Made by a program: the position numbers and the translations under genes. From Silvimonas amylolytica (GTDB lineage Bacteria; Pseudomonadota; Gammaproteobacteria; Burkholderiales; Chitinibacteraceae), in NCBI RefSeq assembly GCF_014645555.1, contig NZ_BMLY01000011.1:21647-85646 (forward strand): a stretch of DNA of 64,000 bases, in the 5' to 3' direction. This document shows, piece after piece, positions 45,445 to 55,410 of the stretch. Within the stretch, counting starts at the first letter, position 1. Each line of letters begins with the position of its first letter. A model generated the notes under the pieces. It had not been told where the DNA came from. It ran no database searches and saw nothing but the letters and a program-made list of their open reading frames with translations.

Positions 45445-46413
45445 ATGACGACGCCGAGTAATCAACCGCTGGCTCGCGGCTATCAACTGCAGAACTATAC
45501 GATTGCCAAGCTGTTGTCGGCTGGTGGCTTCAGTATTGTCTATCTCGCGCATGACGAGAACGACTATCCGGTTGCGATCAAGGAATATCTGCCTAACTCT
45601 CTGGTCTTGCGCCGCGAGGGCGATGCCGTGCAAGCGACCAGTGACGAAAATCTGGCGCTCTTTCGCCATGGCCTGAAGTGCTTCTTTGAAGAAGGCAAGA
45701 CGCTGGCGCATATTTCGCACCCGAATATCGTGCGCGTGCTCAACTTCTTCCGGGCCAACGACACCGTCTACATGGTCATGGAATACGAGCGCGGCCGCAC
45801 GCTGCAAAAAGAAATCCAGCTCAAGCATGACCGTGAAGGGGTCGATGAAAAGCTCATCCGTCACGTGTTCTATACGCTGCTGCATGGGCTGCGTGAGGTG
45901 CACCTGAACAAGCTGCTGCACCTGGACATCAAACCCGCCAATATTTATATCCGCAAAGATGGCTCCCCGGTTTTGCTGGACTTTGGGTCTGCCCGCCAGA
46001 CACTGACCAGCGAGCACAATCGGCTGACGCCGATGTACACGCCTGGTTTTGCCGCACCGGAACAATATGGCAAAAAAGATTCACTGGGCCCATGGACCGA
46101 CATTTACGGCGTCGGCGCCACCATGTACGCCTGCATTGCCGGCACCGCACCGCCTCCCGCAGATGCCCGGCTAAAGGAAGACAAGCTGACTGATCTGGCT
46201 AGCCGTTACGGCGATCGCTACTCGCCGGAGCTCTTGTCGATGATTGATCGCTGCCTGCGCCTGAATGCCGATGAACGGCCGCAAAGCGTACCTGGCTTGC
46301 AAAAGCAGTTGGCGGAAGCTGGCTCGCGCCCGGCTCGCCGTCGCAGTATTTTTCATCAACTGCGCCGCACCTGGCAGACCTTGACCACCAAACCTGCACG
46401 AGTGACTGAATGA
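45445..46413 (+). CDS. Hanks-type serine/threonine protein kinase
   Basis: 322 residues. The kinase core shows a Gly-rich loop LLSAGGFSIVYLA, Lys in YPVAIKEYLP, catalytic loop LLHLDIKPANIYI, DFG in LLDFGSARQ, APE in GFAAPEQYG, and DIYGVGATMYACIAG. No membrane segment or extracellular domain is visible, so it is cytoplasmic. The catalytic motif is HLD rather than HRD, typical of a bacterial subgroup. ATG 45445 is used; a GTG at 45424 is possible and neither has a clear ribosome site. It overlaps a PP2C phosphatase by 4 bases. Confidence 0.93.
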   Translation: MTTPSNQPLARGYQLQNYTIAKLLSAGGFSIVYLAHDENDYPVAIKEYLPNSLVLRREGDAVQATSDENLALFRHGLKCFFEEGKTLAHISHPNIVRVLNFFRANDTVYMVMEYERGRTLQKEIQLKHDREGVDEKLIRHVFYTLLHGLREVHLNKLLHLDIKPANIYIRKDGSPVLLDFGSARQTLTSEHNRLTPMYTPGFAAPEQYGKKDSLGPWTDIYGVGATMYACIAGTAPPPADARLKEDKLTDLASRYGDRYSPELLSMIDRCLRLNADERPQSVPGLQKQLAEAGSRPARRRSIFHQLRRTWQTLTTKPARVTE

Positions 46414-47321
46414 AGTTCTCCATTTACCAGGACAGCCGGACTGGCGGTCGCAAATACAACCAGGATCGCGTGGGTTATTCGTATAGCCGCGATGCCTTGT
46501 TGCTGGTAGTGGCCGATGGCATGGGTGGCCATCTGCATGGTGAAGTCGCCGCGCAAATTGCCGTGCAGCTTCTGACCGACCAGTTCCAGAAAAAAGCACA
46601 GCCCTCGCTGGATAACCCCAGCCAGTTTCTGGCCGAGGCATTCCAGCGCGCGCATGAAGCGATCTTTCACTACGCCGCCAACCATCAACTGGTTGAAGTG
46701 CCCCGCACCACCTGTGTGGCCTGTGTCATCCAGGACGGCATTGCCTATTGGGCGCACGTGGGCGACTCGCGCTTGTACCTGGTGCGCAAGAGCCGCATCC
46801 TGGCGCGCACGCGTGATCACTCCAAAGTGCAGCGCATGGTCGATGACGGCAAAATCAGCGCCGAAGAAGCGTTGGTCCACCCTGAGAAAAACAAGATTTA
46901 TAGCTGCCTGGGCGGCTCATATCCGCCAGAGATTGAAGTCGGCGGCAAGATTGCCCTCTCGGATGGCGACAGTATTTTGCTGTGTACTGACGGCTTCTGG
47001 GCCTCGGTCGAGCAAGACGAACTGACCCAGTTCCTCTCCGCTTTTCCGGTGTTGTTTTCCATTCCGCAATTAATGGATCGCGCAGATCTGCGCGGTGGCA
47101 AATTTGGCGACAACCTGACTGCATTGGGTATCAACTGGCACGAAGAGGAAGACGACAACGTCTCTTCCAGCGCGTTTGTCTCTACCCAGAAGCTGGATCA
47201 AGTCACCATTGCCACACATGTCGACCCGATCGACATCAAGAAAACCGGTGAGATCACCGAAGACGATATTGAAAAAGCGATCTCTGAAATCCAGAGCGCG
47301 ATCGCCCGTTACTCCAAATAA
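46410..47321 (+). CDS. PP2C-type serine/threonine phosphatase
   Basis: 303 residues. PPM metal-binding motifs are visible: KYNQDRVGYS, VVADGMGGHLHGEVAA, WAHVGDSRLYLVR, LCTDGFW and FGDNLTALGIN. It removes phosphate from Ser/Thr and should reverse the upstream kinase, with which it overlaps by 4 bases (ATGA). The C-terminal ~55 residues beyond the catalytic core are acidic (EEEDDNVSSS; GEITEDDIEKA) and not part of the family fold. Confidence 0.93.
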   Translation: MKFSIYQDSRTGGRKYNQDRVGYSYSRDALLLVVADGMGGHLHGEVAAQIAVQLLTDQFQKKAQPSLDNPSQFLAEAFQRAHEAIFHYAANHQLVEVPRTTCVACVIQDGIAYWAHVGDSRLYLVRKSRILARTRDHSKVQRMVDDGKISAEEALVHPEKNKIYSCLGGSYPPEIEVGGKIALSDGDSILLCTDGFWASVEQDELTQFLSAFPVLFSIPQLMDRADLRGGKFGDNLTALGINWHEEEDDNVSSSAFVSTQKLDQVTIATHVDPIDIKKTGEITEDDIEKAISEIQSAIARYSK

Positions 47322-47444
47322 CGACGTCAGTTGATCTGCGCCACCCTGACGCCCGCACTGGACTCCCTCCAGGCGGGCGTCAGTCATTGGTGACGCTTGC
47401 GCTATACTCCGCAGCATTCAGAAGACTGTTACAAGGACAACCGC

Positions 47445-48161
47445 ATGCGCCCCTCCAACCGCCAGGCCAATGAACTGCGCCAGGTTCGCCTGACCCGCAA
47501 CTACACCCGTCATGCCGAAGGCAGCGTACTGGTGGAGTTCGGTGACACCAAAGTCATCTGCACCGCCACGGTGGAAGAGAACGTCCCGCCGTTTCTGAAA
47601 GGCAAAGGCCAGGGTTGGGTCGCCGCTGAATACGGCATGCTGCCGCGTTCTACCAACAGCCGCATGCGCCGCGAGGCATCCCAGGGCAAGCAATCTGGCC
47701 GCACCCAGGAAATCCAGCGTCTGATCGGCCGCAGCCTGCGCGCCGTGGTAGACCTGGAAAAACTGGGCGAACGTCAGATTCTGGTCGATTGCGACGTCAT
47801 CCAGGCTGATGGCGGCACCCGCACGGCCAGTATTACCGGTGCCTTTGTGGCCGTCAGCGATGCCATCAATGGCCTGATCGCCGCTGGCAAACTGACCGCA
47901 AGCCCGCTCAAAGACCACGTCGCGGCCATCTCCGTCGGCATCTTTGAAAACACCCCGGTGCTGGATCTCGATTACCCGGAAGACTCCGCCTGCGAAACCG
48001 ACATGAATGTGGTCATGACCGGCAGCGGCGAGTTTGTGGAAATCCAGGGCACGGCCGAGGGCGTGCCGTTCAGCCGGGCGGAGATGAACCATCTGCTGGA
48101 CCTGGCGGAAAAGGGCATTAAAGAATTGATTGTCTTGCAAAAGGCAGCGTTGCGGCTGTAA
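47445..48161 (+). CDS. rph: Ribonuclease PH
   Basis: 238 residues. [19 protein letters not shown] at the start, [50 protein letters not shown] and [17 protein letters not shown] define RNase PH. It trims tRNA 3' ends with phosphate. The ATG at 47445 is fixed by homology. Downstream nucleotide-hygiene gene rdgB is often adjacent, but here an AT-rich orphan gene and dusA intervene. Confidence 0.97.
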   Translation: MRPSNRQANELRQVRLTRNYTRHAEGSVLVEFGDTKVICTATVEENVPPFLKGKGQGWVAAEYGMLPRSTNSRMRREASQGKQSGRTQEIQRLIGRSLRAVVDLEKLGERQILVDCDVIQADGGTRTASITGAFVAVSDAINGLIAAGKLTASPLKDHVAAISVGIFENTPVLDLDYPEDSACETDMNVVMTGSGEFVEIQGTAEGVPFSRAEMNHLLDLAEKGIKELIVLQKAALRL

Positions 48162-48353
48162 CACCGGATCTGGGGCCAATCACCAATCAGCCGTGTTTCA
48201 TTTCCGCCGAGGTTGGCCCCTCGTTGTTCAAGCAAAGATTGTTTTAGCCAGTCTCTCTTGCACAAACCGAATTACGCGCGGCCATACCGGCCTCGTTCAA
48301 TTTGAAAAAGTCGTTCATTTCTACCGGAATACGGCCAAAATTGTAGGCATGAC

Positions 48354-49061
48354 ATGCTTTCTTTTAAAATCAGAAAACTCTATTATTTATTCTATTTTTC
48401 CCTGATTTTATTTTCTCCCGCTTCATTTTCAAGCGATTTTCGTACAAACAAATATTATGACGGAATGATGGGCAACGTGTATGTCCGTATTCCGGAGCGT
48501 TACGCGCTCCTCCTCCAGTACGAGAAAAACCAACATGGAACCATTGCCAAATTTCGCGGAAACACGGTTCTTGCAAGGAAAATTGCAGCGTTCCGATTTG
48601 ATGTTACCTACCCGAAGATGGAAAGCACGCCTCGAAATGCGTATGGCTATCACCCTGACAATGTAGGTGTGGGCGTGAATTCAAATTCGAACGATGGCAA
48701 CGAAAACACACACCATGGCGATGTACACGTCAACTATCTTTTAAGCGGAAGAGAGTACGGCTCAAACTACTCGCTAGTGGGCAACGAATTCGGAATGAAG
48801 AAATACATTAATTCCACATCGTTACCTGGCAGGGCAGATAAATATTTATTTACTCATAACGGAGCAGACGGACACATAGACGTTTACATTACGTGCTCCG
48901 ACACAGCCTCATATACAGCCTCATGCGAAATGTCCTTTGACCTGCCGGAAGCAATGCGGTCCGAGGCAAGAGTATTATTCCGGATTGGCATGGTAAATGA
49001 CTGGATGAAAATAAAAGCTTCCGTTTCTGACCTTATTTCCGGTTTTTCCGTAAATCAATAA
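48354..49061 (+). CDS. Orphan secreted protein, AT-rich
   Basis: 235 residues, not recognised. An N-terminal basic plus hydrophobic stretch (KIRKLYYLFYFSLILFSPASFSS) is a likely signal peptide. The mature part is polar, rich in Asn, Ser and Tyr (GVGVNSNSNDGNENTHHGDVHVN), with two cysteines (ITCSD, ASCEM) that could pair. Base composition is visibly more AT-rich than all neighbours and the codons are atypical, pointing to recent acquisition. It interrupts an otherwise conserved rph...rdgB...hemW neighbourhood. Real expression is not certain. Confidence 0.6.
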   Translation: MLSFKIRKLYYLFYFSLILFSPASFSSDFRTNKYYDGMMGNVYVRIPERYALLLQYEKNQHGTIAKFRGNTVLARKIAAFRFDVTYPKMESTPRNAYGYHPDNVGVGVNSNSNDGNENTHHGDVHVNYLLSGREYGSNYSLVGNEFGMKKYINSTSLPGRADKYLFTHNGADGHIDVYITCSDTASYTASCEMSFDLPEAMRSEARVLFRIGMVNDWMKIKASVSDLISGFSVNQ

Positions 49062-49251
49062 CGCCAAATAATTATTTGAATGCCGGATTGAGATATTTCA
49101 GTTCGCTCTCAATGCACATTGCCCAGAACCGAAGCACCCTCCGTCCCGCAGTCCAGTTTGACCCACCCCATCAAACCCCGGATAATAGTTTGATTTTGTT
49201 GATGATTCCGGATCGCCCTGCCCCGCGCCCGGCTGATCCTGAACCGCCCTT

Positions 49252-50268
49252 ATGTCCGCAGAAAACAACGCCTTGAACCCGATTGCCCCTTCCCGCCGTT
49301 ACAGCATTGCCCCGATGCTGGACTGGACTGACCGTTATTACCGTCACTTCGCTCGCATGCTGTCCACGCATGCCTGGCTGTATACCGAGATGATCAACAC
49401 CGGCGCCATCTTGCATGGCGACAAGATGCGGCATCTGCGGTTTGATGACGTAGAGAACCCGTTGGCCCTGCAACTGGGCGGGTCTGACCCGGCTGATCTG
49501 GCACGCTGTGCGAAGATTGCAGAGGACTGGGGCTATGACGAGGTCAACTTGAACGTGGGTTGCCCGTCTGAACGCGTGCAGTCGGGCAGTTTTGGCGCGT
49601 GCCTGATGGCGGAGCCGCAACTGGTGGCCCAGTGCGTCAAGGGCATGCGTGATGCGGTCAAGGGCATCGACATTACCGTCAAACACCGCATTGGCATCGA
49701 TGATGTCGAGCACTATGACTATGTGCGCGATTTTGTCGGACACGTGTCTGAAGCCGGTTGCCAGACGTTTATCGTGCATGCGCGCAATGCCATTCTGAAA
49801 GGGCTCTCGCCCAAGGAAAACCGCGAGATCCCCCCGCTCAAATATGATTATGTGTACCAGTTAAAGCGTGATTTTCCGCATCTGGAAATCATCATCAACG
49901 GTGGTATTACCGATCATGCCGAGACGGCAGAACACCTCAAGCATGTCGATGGCGTAATGGTGGGGCGTGAGGCCTATCAGAATCCCTTCACGCTGGCCGA
50001 CGTCGACGCGCTGTTTTACGGTGCCGCACCCGTAGAACGCACACGCGAAGACGTGATGCAGGCGTTGCGTCCGTTTATTGAGGCGGAGCTTAAATCCGGC
50101 ACGCCGCTTCGGTTTATCGCCCGCCATATTCTGGGTTTGTACCAGGGCCAGTACGGCGCGCGTCAGTGGCGTCGCATGCTGTCCGATGCCAAACTGCTCA
50201 AGGATGCAGACTATTCGCTGATCGAAGCGGCCATGGCGCAAACCCAACGTCAGCCATTTGAGGCTTGA
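49252..50268 (+). CDS. dusA: tRNA-dihydrouridine(20/20a) synthase DusA
   Basis: 338 residues. SIAPMLDWTDRYYRHFARML, EMINTGAILHG, LNVGCPSERVQSGSFGACLM (catalytic Cys), the DusA-specific HARNAILKGLSPKENREIPPL, and NGGITDHAET are visible. It is an FMN enzyme that reduces uridine at D-loop positions 20/20a. Length is normal. It lies 28 bases before rdgB on the same strand. Confidence 0.95.
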   Translation: MSAENNALNPIAPSRRYSIAPMLDWTDRYYRHFARMLSTHAWLYTEMINTGAILHGDKMRHLRFDDVENPLALQLGGSDPADLARCAKIAEDWGYDEVNLNVGCPSERVQSGSFGACLMAEPQLVAQCVKGMRDAVKGIDITVKHRIGIDDVEHYDYVRDFVGHVSEAGCQTFIVHARNAILKGLSPKENREIPPLKYDYVYQLKRDFPHLEIIINGGITDHAETAEHLKHVDGVMVGREAYQNPFTLADVDALFYGAAPVERTREDVMQALRPFIEAELKSGTPLRFIARHILGLYQGQYGARQWRRMLSDAKLLKDADYSLIEAAMAQTQRQPFEA

Positions 50269-50296
50269 TCGCCTTGCCCACACAGGTAAACCATTG

Positions 50297-50890
50297 ATGA
50301 AACGTATTGTTCTGGCCAGCAATAACACCGGCAAAGTGCGCGAGTTCCGCCATCTGTTTGCGCAACTTGATCTGGACATCGTCCCGCAGGGCGAGTTGGG
50401 CGTGCCGGAAGCTGAAGAACCGTTTCATACGTTTATCGAGAACGCGCTGACCAAGGCGCGACATGCTTCGCGCATTACCGGGTTGCCGGCACTGGCCGAT
50501 GACTCTGGCATTTGCGTGGCCACGCTGGGTGGCGCGCCGGGTGTGTTCTCTGCCCGTTACGCGGGTGAGCCCAAATCTGACGCTCGCAATAACGAAAAAC
50601 TGCTGGAAGCACTGCATGGCAATGAAGACCGCCGCGCCTGGTATTACGCCGCGCTGGTGCTGGTGCGCCATGCCGATGATCCGCAACCACTCATTGCCGA
50701 TGGCACTTGCCACGGCTATGTCTTGCAGGCAGCACAAGGCGATGGCGGTTTTGGGTACGATCCGCTGTTTTTGATCCCGCAATACAATCGCACCGTCGCG
50801 CAGTTGACGCCGGAAGAAAAAGGCCTCATCTCCCACAGAGGTAAAGCGTTGGCGGCCCTGGTCGCCAAATTGCGGGAGGAAGGGATTTAA
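50297..50890 (+). CDS. rdgB: XTP/dITP diphosphatase
   Basis: 197 residues of the Ham1/RdgB family: IVLASNNTGKVREF, the substrate pocket ALTKARHASRITGLPALADDSGICV, GAPGVFSARYAG, FGYDPLF and the C-terminal LISHRGKALAAL. It hydrolyses non-canonical purine triphosphates to protect DNA. The ATG at 50297 is used. Its TAA overlaps the next gene's ATG by one base (TAATG). Confidence 0.96.
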   Translation: MKRIVLASNNTGKVREFRHLFAQLDLDIVPQGELGVPEAEEPFHTFIENALTKARHASRITGLPALADDSGICVATLGGAPGVFSARYAGEPKSDARNNEKLLEALHGNEDRRAWYYAALVLVRHADDPQPLIADGTCHGYVLQAAQGDGGFGYDPLFLIPQYNRTVAQLTPEEKGLISHRGKALAALVAKLREEGI

Positions 50891-51114
50891 TGGCGGATGA
50901 AAAGCGCTGGGCCGTGTTTTTGCGTGAAGACGGCAGTGTGGTGTCGTGTACCGAGAAAGTGAAGGTCATGAACGAGAACCTGGACGAGATCGTCCAGTTG
51001 ATGCAGGACGCCTTCGAAGACGGCCTGTTGATGGAAGTGGCCCCGGCGCAAATGCGTGAGGTCTTGCACCGGATGGTCGATGCCCTCGATAACCCGTGGG
51101 CCAACAAGGACTGA
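50890..51114 (+). CDS. Small conserved-type acidic protein
   Basis: 74 residues, not assigned to a named family. It is acidic and mostly helical (VMNENLDEIVQLMQDAFEDGLLMEVAPAQMREVLHRMVDAL) with no signal peptide or metal motif. Start and stop are tightly packed between rdgB (one-base overlap, TAATG) and the phosphoesterase gene (15 bases on), which supports a real co-translated gene. Function unknown. Confidence 0.75.
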   Translation: MADEKRWAVFLREDGSVVSCTEKVKVMNENLDEIVQLMQDAFEDGLLMEVAPAQMREVLHRMVDALDNPWANKD

Positions 51115-51129
51115 ACAGGCACGCTTGCC

Positions 51130-51876
51130 ATGCGATTCGCACTGGTCTCTGACATCCATGGCAACTTGCCGGCGCTGGACGCCGTCCTCGTGGATGCACA
51201 CAGCCGTGGCATCAGCACCATTGTGAATCTGGGCGACAGTTTGTCTGGTCCGCTCTGGCCAGAAGAAACAGCCGAATTCTTGATGCGCCAGCGCTGGATA
51301 CAACTGGCCGGCAATCACGAGCGGCAACTCCTGGCGGTGGACCTGGCCAATCCGGATAACAGCAGCCCCTCAGACACCTATGCTCGCAGCAAGGTCAGTG
51401 ATGAGACGCTGGCCTGGCTCTCCAGCTTGCCCGGCGTGGCCTGGTTGGGGCCGGCAGTTTTTCTGTGCCATGGCACTCCAGAGAGCGATCTTGAATACTT
51501 TCTGGAAACCGTTGAGCCAGGCGGCGTGCGACTGGCCAGTGCAGAAGAAATCAGGCAGCGTTCAGGCGGCATTGATGCGCAGGTCATTGCTTGCGGCCAC
51601 ACGCATCACCCACGGATTGTGGCCACGGCAGACGGCAAATTGATTGTAAATCCCGGCAGTGTGGGCCTGCCGGCCTACGAGGATGATCACCCTTACCCCC
51701 ACGTGATCGAGACGGGCGCGCCGTTGGCGCGCTACGCCATTTGCGAACAATGCGAGGGTCAGTGGTTTGCCGAACTACTGGCCGTCCCTTACGACTATCA
51801 GCGTGCTGCGGCACAAGCGCAGGCCAATGGCCGCCCGGACTGGGCACATGCGCTGACCACCGGCTACGCGCGCTAA
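51130..51876 (+). CDS. Calcineurin-like metallophosphoesterase
   Basis: 248 residues. The metal-binding motifs of the family are present in order: SDIHGNLPALDAVL (DxH), NLGDSLSGP (GD), LAGNHERQLL (GNHE), and ACGHTHHPRIV (GHTH), followed by NPGSVGLP. It belongs with YfcE/MJ0936-type phosphodiesterases. The substrate is unknown. It lies within the rdgB-hemW run. Confidence 0.9.
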   Translation: MRFALVSDIHGNLPALDAVLVDAHSRGISTIVNLGDSLSGPLWPEETAEFLMRQRWIQLAGNHERQLLAVDLANPDNSSPSDTYARSKVSDETLAWLSSLPGVAWLGPAVFLCHGTPESDLEYFLETVEPGGVRLASAEEIRQRSGGIDAQVIACGHTHHPRIVATADGKLIVNPGSVGLPAYEDDHPYPHVIETGAPLARYAICEQCEGQWFAELLAVPYDYQRAAAQAQANGRPDWAHALTTGYAR

Positions 51877-51920
51877 CCCAGGCGGCGCAAGCCACCCAAC
51901 ATTGAAGGAATCCGCAGTAC

Positions 51921-52244
51921 ATGCAGGCATTTGTGTTTGATTTTGAAGTGGACGGCGTATTTTATTCACGCCCCAAAGCCGATGCCGACTGGATGCGCTG
52001 GAAAGAAACGCCGCCCAGAACTGTGGCTAACCACGCATTGGCGCGCCCCGAATTTGCCGCGCAACTGCAGGTCGCGCAGCTGAAATTGCACTGGACCACC
52101 CAACGCAAACTGGCCGACCGCGAAGCCGAAGGCTACCAGGTCTTGTATGAACTCGACCGCCGCAACCGCGTGCGCCGGCGCCTGGCACTTTACGATGGCA
52201 GTTTCCTGCTCGCACAGGCACTTCCGGTCGATACAGACCAATGA
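51921..52244 (+). CDS. Conserved-type hypothetical protein
   Basis: 107 residues, not recognised. It starts AFVFDFEVDGVFYSRPKADADWMRW and continues with a basic helical part (KLADREAEGYQVLYELDRRNRVRRRLALYDGSF). No signal peptide or catalytic motif is visible. GAAGGAA lies upstream of the ATG at a workable distance. It sits between the phosphoesterase and hemW genes on the same strand. Confidence 0.6.
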   Translation: MQAFVFDFEVDGVFYSRPKADADWMRWKETPPRTVANHALARPEFAAQLQVAQLKLHWTTQRKLADREAEGYQVLYELDRRNRVRRRLALYDGSFLLAQALPVDTDQ

Positions 52245-52295
52245 TTTTGAGCGACGGGCAATGACGCCCGTCCGGATACCCCGTTTCGAGTTCTC

Positions 52296-53483
52296 ATGCC
52301 AGCTATCCTGCAGCCCACTTCCAGCGCCAATTGGGGCCTGACCGCCCTGCCGCCGCTCTCGCTCTACATTCATTTTCCGTGGTGCGTGAAGAAGTGTCCG
52401 TATTGCGACTTCAACAGCCACGCCTTGCGTGATGGCGTACCGGAGCGCGAGTACATCGACGCCCTGTTGCGCGATCTGGAGTCCTGTCTGCCGCTGATGT
52501 GGGGGCGTCCGGTCACGACTATTTTCATGGGTGGCGGTACGCCAAGCCTGTTCTCGGCAGCAGCCATGGATGAACTCCTTGCGGGCATCCGTGCCCGTGT
52601 GCGCCTTTTACCCGACGCCGAAATCACCCTTGAAGCCAATCCGGGTACGTTTGAGGCCGAGAAATTTGCTGGCTACCGTGAAGCCGGGATCAATCGTTTA
52701 TCGATTGGCATCCAGAGCTTTAATGGCGACCACCTCAAAGCGCTGGGCCGTATCCACAATGATGAAGAAGCCCACAAGGCCATCGAGATTGCCAAGCGGC
52801 ATTTCGATAACTTCAACCTCGACATCATGTACGCCCTGCCAAACCAGAGTCTGGAACAGGCCATCAGCGACATCGACACCGCCATTGCTGCGGGCTCGAC
52901 ACATCTGTCGGCTTACCACCTGACGCTGGAACCCAACACACTGTTCCACCGCTACCCGCCCGCGCTGCCGGATGACGACACCGCCGCCGATATGCAAGAC
53001 GCCATTGAAACGCACCTGGCCGCCGCGGGGTTCGAGCATTACGAAACCAGCGCCTTCGCGCGCCCGGGGCGTCGGGCAAAGCACAATCTGAATTACTGGC
53101 GGTTTGGCGACTATCTGGGTATTGGTGCCGGCGCGCACGCCAAGATCAGCTTCCCGGACAAGATCATCCGCCAGATGCGCTACAAGCAGCCGACGGAATA
53201 CCTGGCCCAGATGGCACAGGGTAATGCCGTGCAAACCGAAGAGCGCGTGACACTGGAACAGCTGCCATTCGAATTCATGCTCAACGCCCTGCGACTAATC
53301 GAGGGCTTCGATATTGATCTCTTTAACCAGCGCACGGGTTTGCCGATCACCAAAGTGGTCCATGAGATTGAACGCGCCGTGGCCGATGGTTTGCTCAGCC
53401 GCGATCTGCATCATGTGCAACCCACCGAACGCGGGCGGCGGTTCCTGAACACGCTGCTGGAGCGGTTCCTCCCGGAAGACTGA
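52296..53483 (+). CDS. hemW: Heme chaperone HemW (radical SAM, HemN-like)
   Basis: 395 residues. The radical-SAM cluster motif is [13 protein letters not shown] (CxxxCxxC, residues ~30-42). [23 protein letters not shown] and [14 protein letters not shown] follow. It lacks the extra N-terminal features of HemN coproporphyrinogen dehydrogenase, and its place after rdgB is the usual HemW context. It binds heme and inserts it into respiratory enzymes. Confidence 0.93.
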   Translation: MPAILQPTSSANWGLTALPPLSLYIHFPWCVKKCPYCDFNSHALRDGVPEREYIDALLRDLESCLPLMWGRPVTTIFMGGGTPSLFSAAAMDELLAGIRARVRLLPDAEITLEANPGTFEAEKFAGYREAGINRLSIGIQSFNGDHLKALGRIHNDEEAHKAIEIAKRHFDNFNLDIMYALPNQSLEQAISDIDTAIAAGSTHLSAYHLTLEPNTLFHRYPPALPDDDTAADMQDAIETHLAAAGFEHYETSAFARPGRRAKHNLNYWRFGDYLGIGAGAHAKISFPDKIIRQMRYKQPTEYLAQMAQGNAVQTEERVTLEQLPFEFMLNALRLIEGFDIDLFNQRTGLPITKVVHEIERAVADGLLSRDLHHVQPTERGRRFLNTLLERFLPED

Positions 53484-53533
53484 CCGGGTACACTCTCCAG
53501 ACTTTCCAATTGACTGATTGCCGGAGTAACAGC

Positions 53534-53917
53534 ATGAGCAAGTCCATCATCCATAGCGACAAAGCCCCGAAAGCCGTTGGTCCGTATTCGCAGGCCGTGA
53601 AAGTGGGCGACACCGTGTACCTGTCTGGCCAGATTGGTCTGGACCCGGTTTCCGGCAATCTTGTGGATGGCTTTGATGCCCAGGCGCATCAGGTTTTCAC
53701 CAATCTGCGCGCTGTAGCCCAAGCCGCCGGTGGCGATCTGTCTGACATTGTGAAGCTGGGTGTGTTTGTGACGGATCTGTCCAACTTTGCCCGTCTGAAC
53801 GAAATCATGACTGAATACTTCGTTGAGCCCTACCCGGCCCGCGCCGCCATTCAGGCAGCCGCCTTGCCCAAGGGTGCGATTGTTGAAGCCGACGCCGTCC
53901 TGGTGCTGTCGAAGTAA
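53534..53917 (+). CDS. ridA: RidA-family enamine/imine deaminase
   Basis: 127 residues. [26 protein letters not shown] at the start, VVFLTDL-type [20 protein letters not shown], and [22 protein letters not shown] with the substrate-binding Arg are RidA (YjgF) signatures. It hydrolyses reactive enamines made by PLP enzymes. The ATG at 53534 has GGAG upstream. A terminator follows. Confidence 0.94.
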   Translation: MSKSIIHSDKAPKAVGPYSQAVKVGDTVYLSGQIGLDPVSGNLVDGFDAQAHQVFTNLRAVAQAAGGDLSDIVKLGVFVTDLSNFARLNEIMTEYFVEPYPARAAIQAAALPKGAIVEADAVLVLSK

Positions 53918-53940
53918 TACCGCGCCACAGACCGACACCG

Positions 53941-53977
53941 CCAGCCCGGCCGCCCTGTGCGCCGGGCTGGTTTTGTT
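53941..53977 (+). terminator. Intrinsic terminator of ridA
   Basis: CCAGCCCGGC and GCCGGGCTGG pair across a 10-base loop and are followed by TTTTGTT. Confidence 0.87.
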
Positions 53978-54023
53978 AGCAACCGGCCACATCTAAAGCG
54001 CATTAGCTACCCGGAGCCGCGCC

Positions 54024-54437
54024 ATGTTCCAGAACCCGTCTGATGATGAAGTCCGCGCTTTGCTCAAAGACGTAAAGCGGATCGCCGTGGTGGGTTTGTC
54101 GCCCAAACCGGATCGCCCCAGCTTCGGCGTATCACAAGTCATGCAGCGCGCGGGTTACCAGATTGTGCCGGTGCGGCCGATGGTGACGGAAGTATTGGGC
54201 GAACCGGCATATGCCACGCTCAAGGATGTGCCAGGCAAGGTCGATCTGGTCAACGTGTTCCGCCGTGCCGAAGAGATTGATGCGGTGGTCGATGACGCGA
54301 TTGCCATTGGGGCTCCGGCCATCTGGATTCAGCTTGGCATCGTCAACGAAGCGGCTGCCGAACGCGCCCGCGCAGCGGGTTTGGTAGTGGTGATGGATAA
54401 GTGCATCAAGATTGAATACATGCGCCTCTGTCTTTAA
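54024..54437 (+). CDS. CoA-binding domain protein (YccU-like)
   Basis: 137 residues. One CoA_binding Rossmann domain: IAVVGLSPKPDRPSFGVSQVMQRAGYQIVPVRP, then VDLVNVFRRAEEIDAVVDDAIAIGAPAIWIQLGIVNEAAAERA, and the Cys-containing VVMDKCIKIEY end. The family is widespread in proteobacteria, with no settled function. It lies between ridA and dapF on the same strand. Confidence 0.88.
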   Translation: MFQNPSDDEVRALLKDVKRIAVVGLSPKPDRPSFGVSQVMQRAGYQIVPVRPMVTEVLGEPAYATLKDVPGKVDLVNVFRRAEEIDAVVDDAIAIGAPAIWIQLGIVNEAAAERARAAGLVVVMDKCIKIEYMRLCL

Positions 54438-54525
54438 TGGGCACGCCAGACCGGTGTCATCTTGCCAGGCAGCGCGCAGCCGTTTAGCCTGAGCACAACG
54501 ATCAACTGATCCGCAAAGACTTGCT

Positions 54526-55356
54526 ATGAATCTGACTTTTACCAAGATGCAGGGCCTGGGTAACGACTTCATCGTGCTCGATGGCGTACGCCAGCCCGTG
54601 CAGCTTTCCGCCGAGACGATCCGCAAGCTGGGCGATCGCCATTTTGGCATTGGCTTTGACCAGTTGTTGCTGGTCGAACCCGCCCAGCGTGAAGGGGTGG
54701 ATTTTCGTTACCGCATTTTCAATTCGGACGGTGGCGAGGTCGAACATTGCGGCAACGGCGCACGCTGCTTTGTGCGCTTTGTGGTCGACCAAGGCCTGAC
54801 CGACAAGACCGAGATCATCGTCGATACCGCCAAGGGCGTGATCAAGCCCAAACTCGAAGCCAACGGTCTCGTGACTGTCGACATGGGCGAGCCGCGCTTG
54901 TTGCCGGATGAAATCCCGTTTGTGGCCGAGGCCGATCACATCACGCATGCGCTGGATGTAAAAGGCGAGCAAGCCGATATCACCGTCGTGTCGATGGGTA
55001 ACCCGCATGCCGTGCAAGTGGTTGATCACGTCGATAGCGGCGTGGTTGAACGCCAGGGCCCGATCATTGAGTCTCACCCACGTTTCCCGCAGCGCGTAAA
55101 CGCGGGCTTTATGCAGATCGTCAATCGGGGCGCCATCAAACTGCGTGTGTATGAGCGCGGTGCGGGTGAAACTCTGGCCTGCGGCACCGGCGCTTGCGCG
55201 GCGGTCGTCGCCGGCATCCGCCGAGGCCTGCTGGACCCTACCGTGCGCGTCACCACCCATGGTGGCGACTTGACCATCAGCTGGCACGGCCCCGGCACCC
55301 CGGTGATGATGACCGGGCCGGCTGTGACTGTATTTACTGGCCAGGTCGAGATCTGA
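54526..55356 (+). CDS. dapF: Diaminopimelate epimerase
   Basis: 276 residues. Both catalytic cysteines are visible: [15 protein letters not shown] and [31 protein letters not shown] starts the protein and [12 protein letters not shown] lies mid-way. It interconverts LL- and meso-diaminopimelate for lysine and peptidoglycan synthesis. First gene of dapF-DUF484-xerC, an order shared with E. coli. Confidence 0.97.
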   Translation: MNLTFTKMQGLGNDFIVLDGVRQPVQLSAETIRKLGDRHFGIGFDQLLLVEPAQREGVDFRYRIFNSDGGEVEHCGNGARCFVRFVVDQGLTDKTEIIVDTAKGVIKPKLEANGLVTVDMGEPRLLPDEIPFVAEADHITHALDVKGEQADITVVSMGNPHAVQVVDHVDSGVVERQGPIIESHPRFPQRVNAGFMQIVNRGAIKLRVYERGAGETLACGTGACAAVVAGIRRGLLDPTVRVTTHGGDLTISWHGPGTPVMMTGPAVTVFTGQVEI

Positions 55357-55410
55357 AACGATCAGCCTGGCCCGACACAACAACATCCATAGTCAGGAAG
55401 AGAGTTGACG

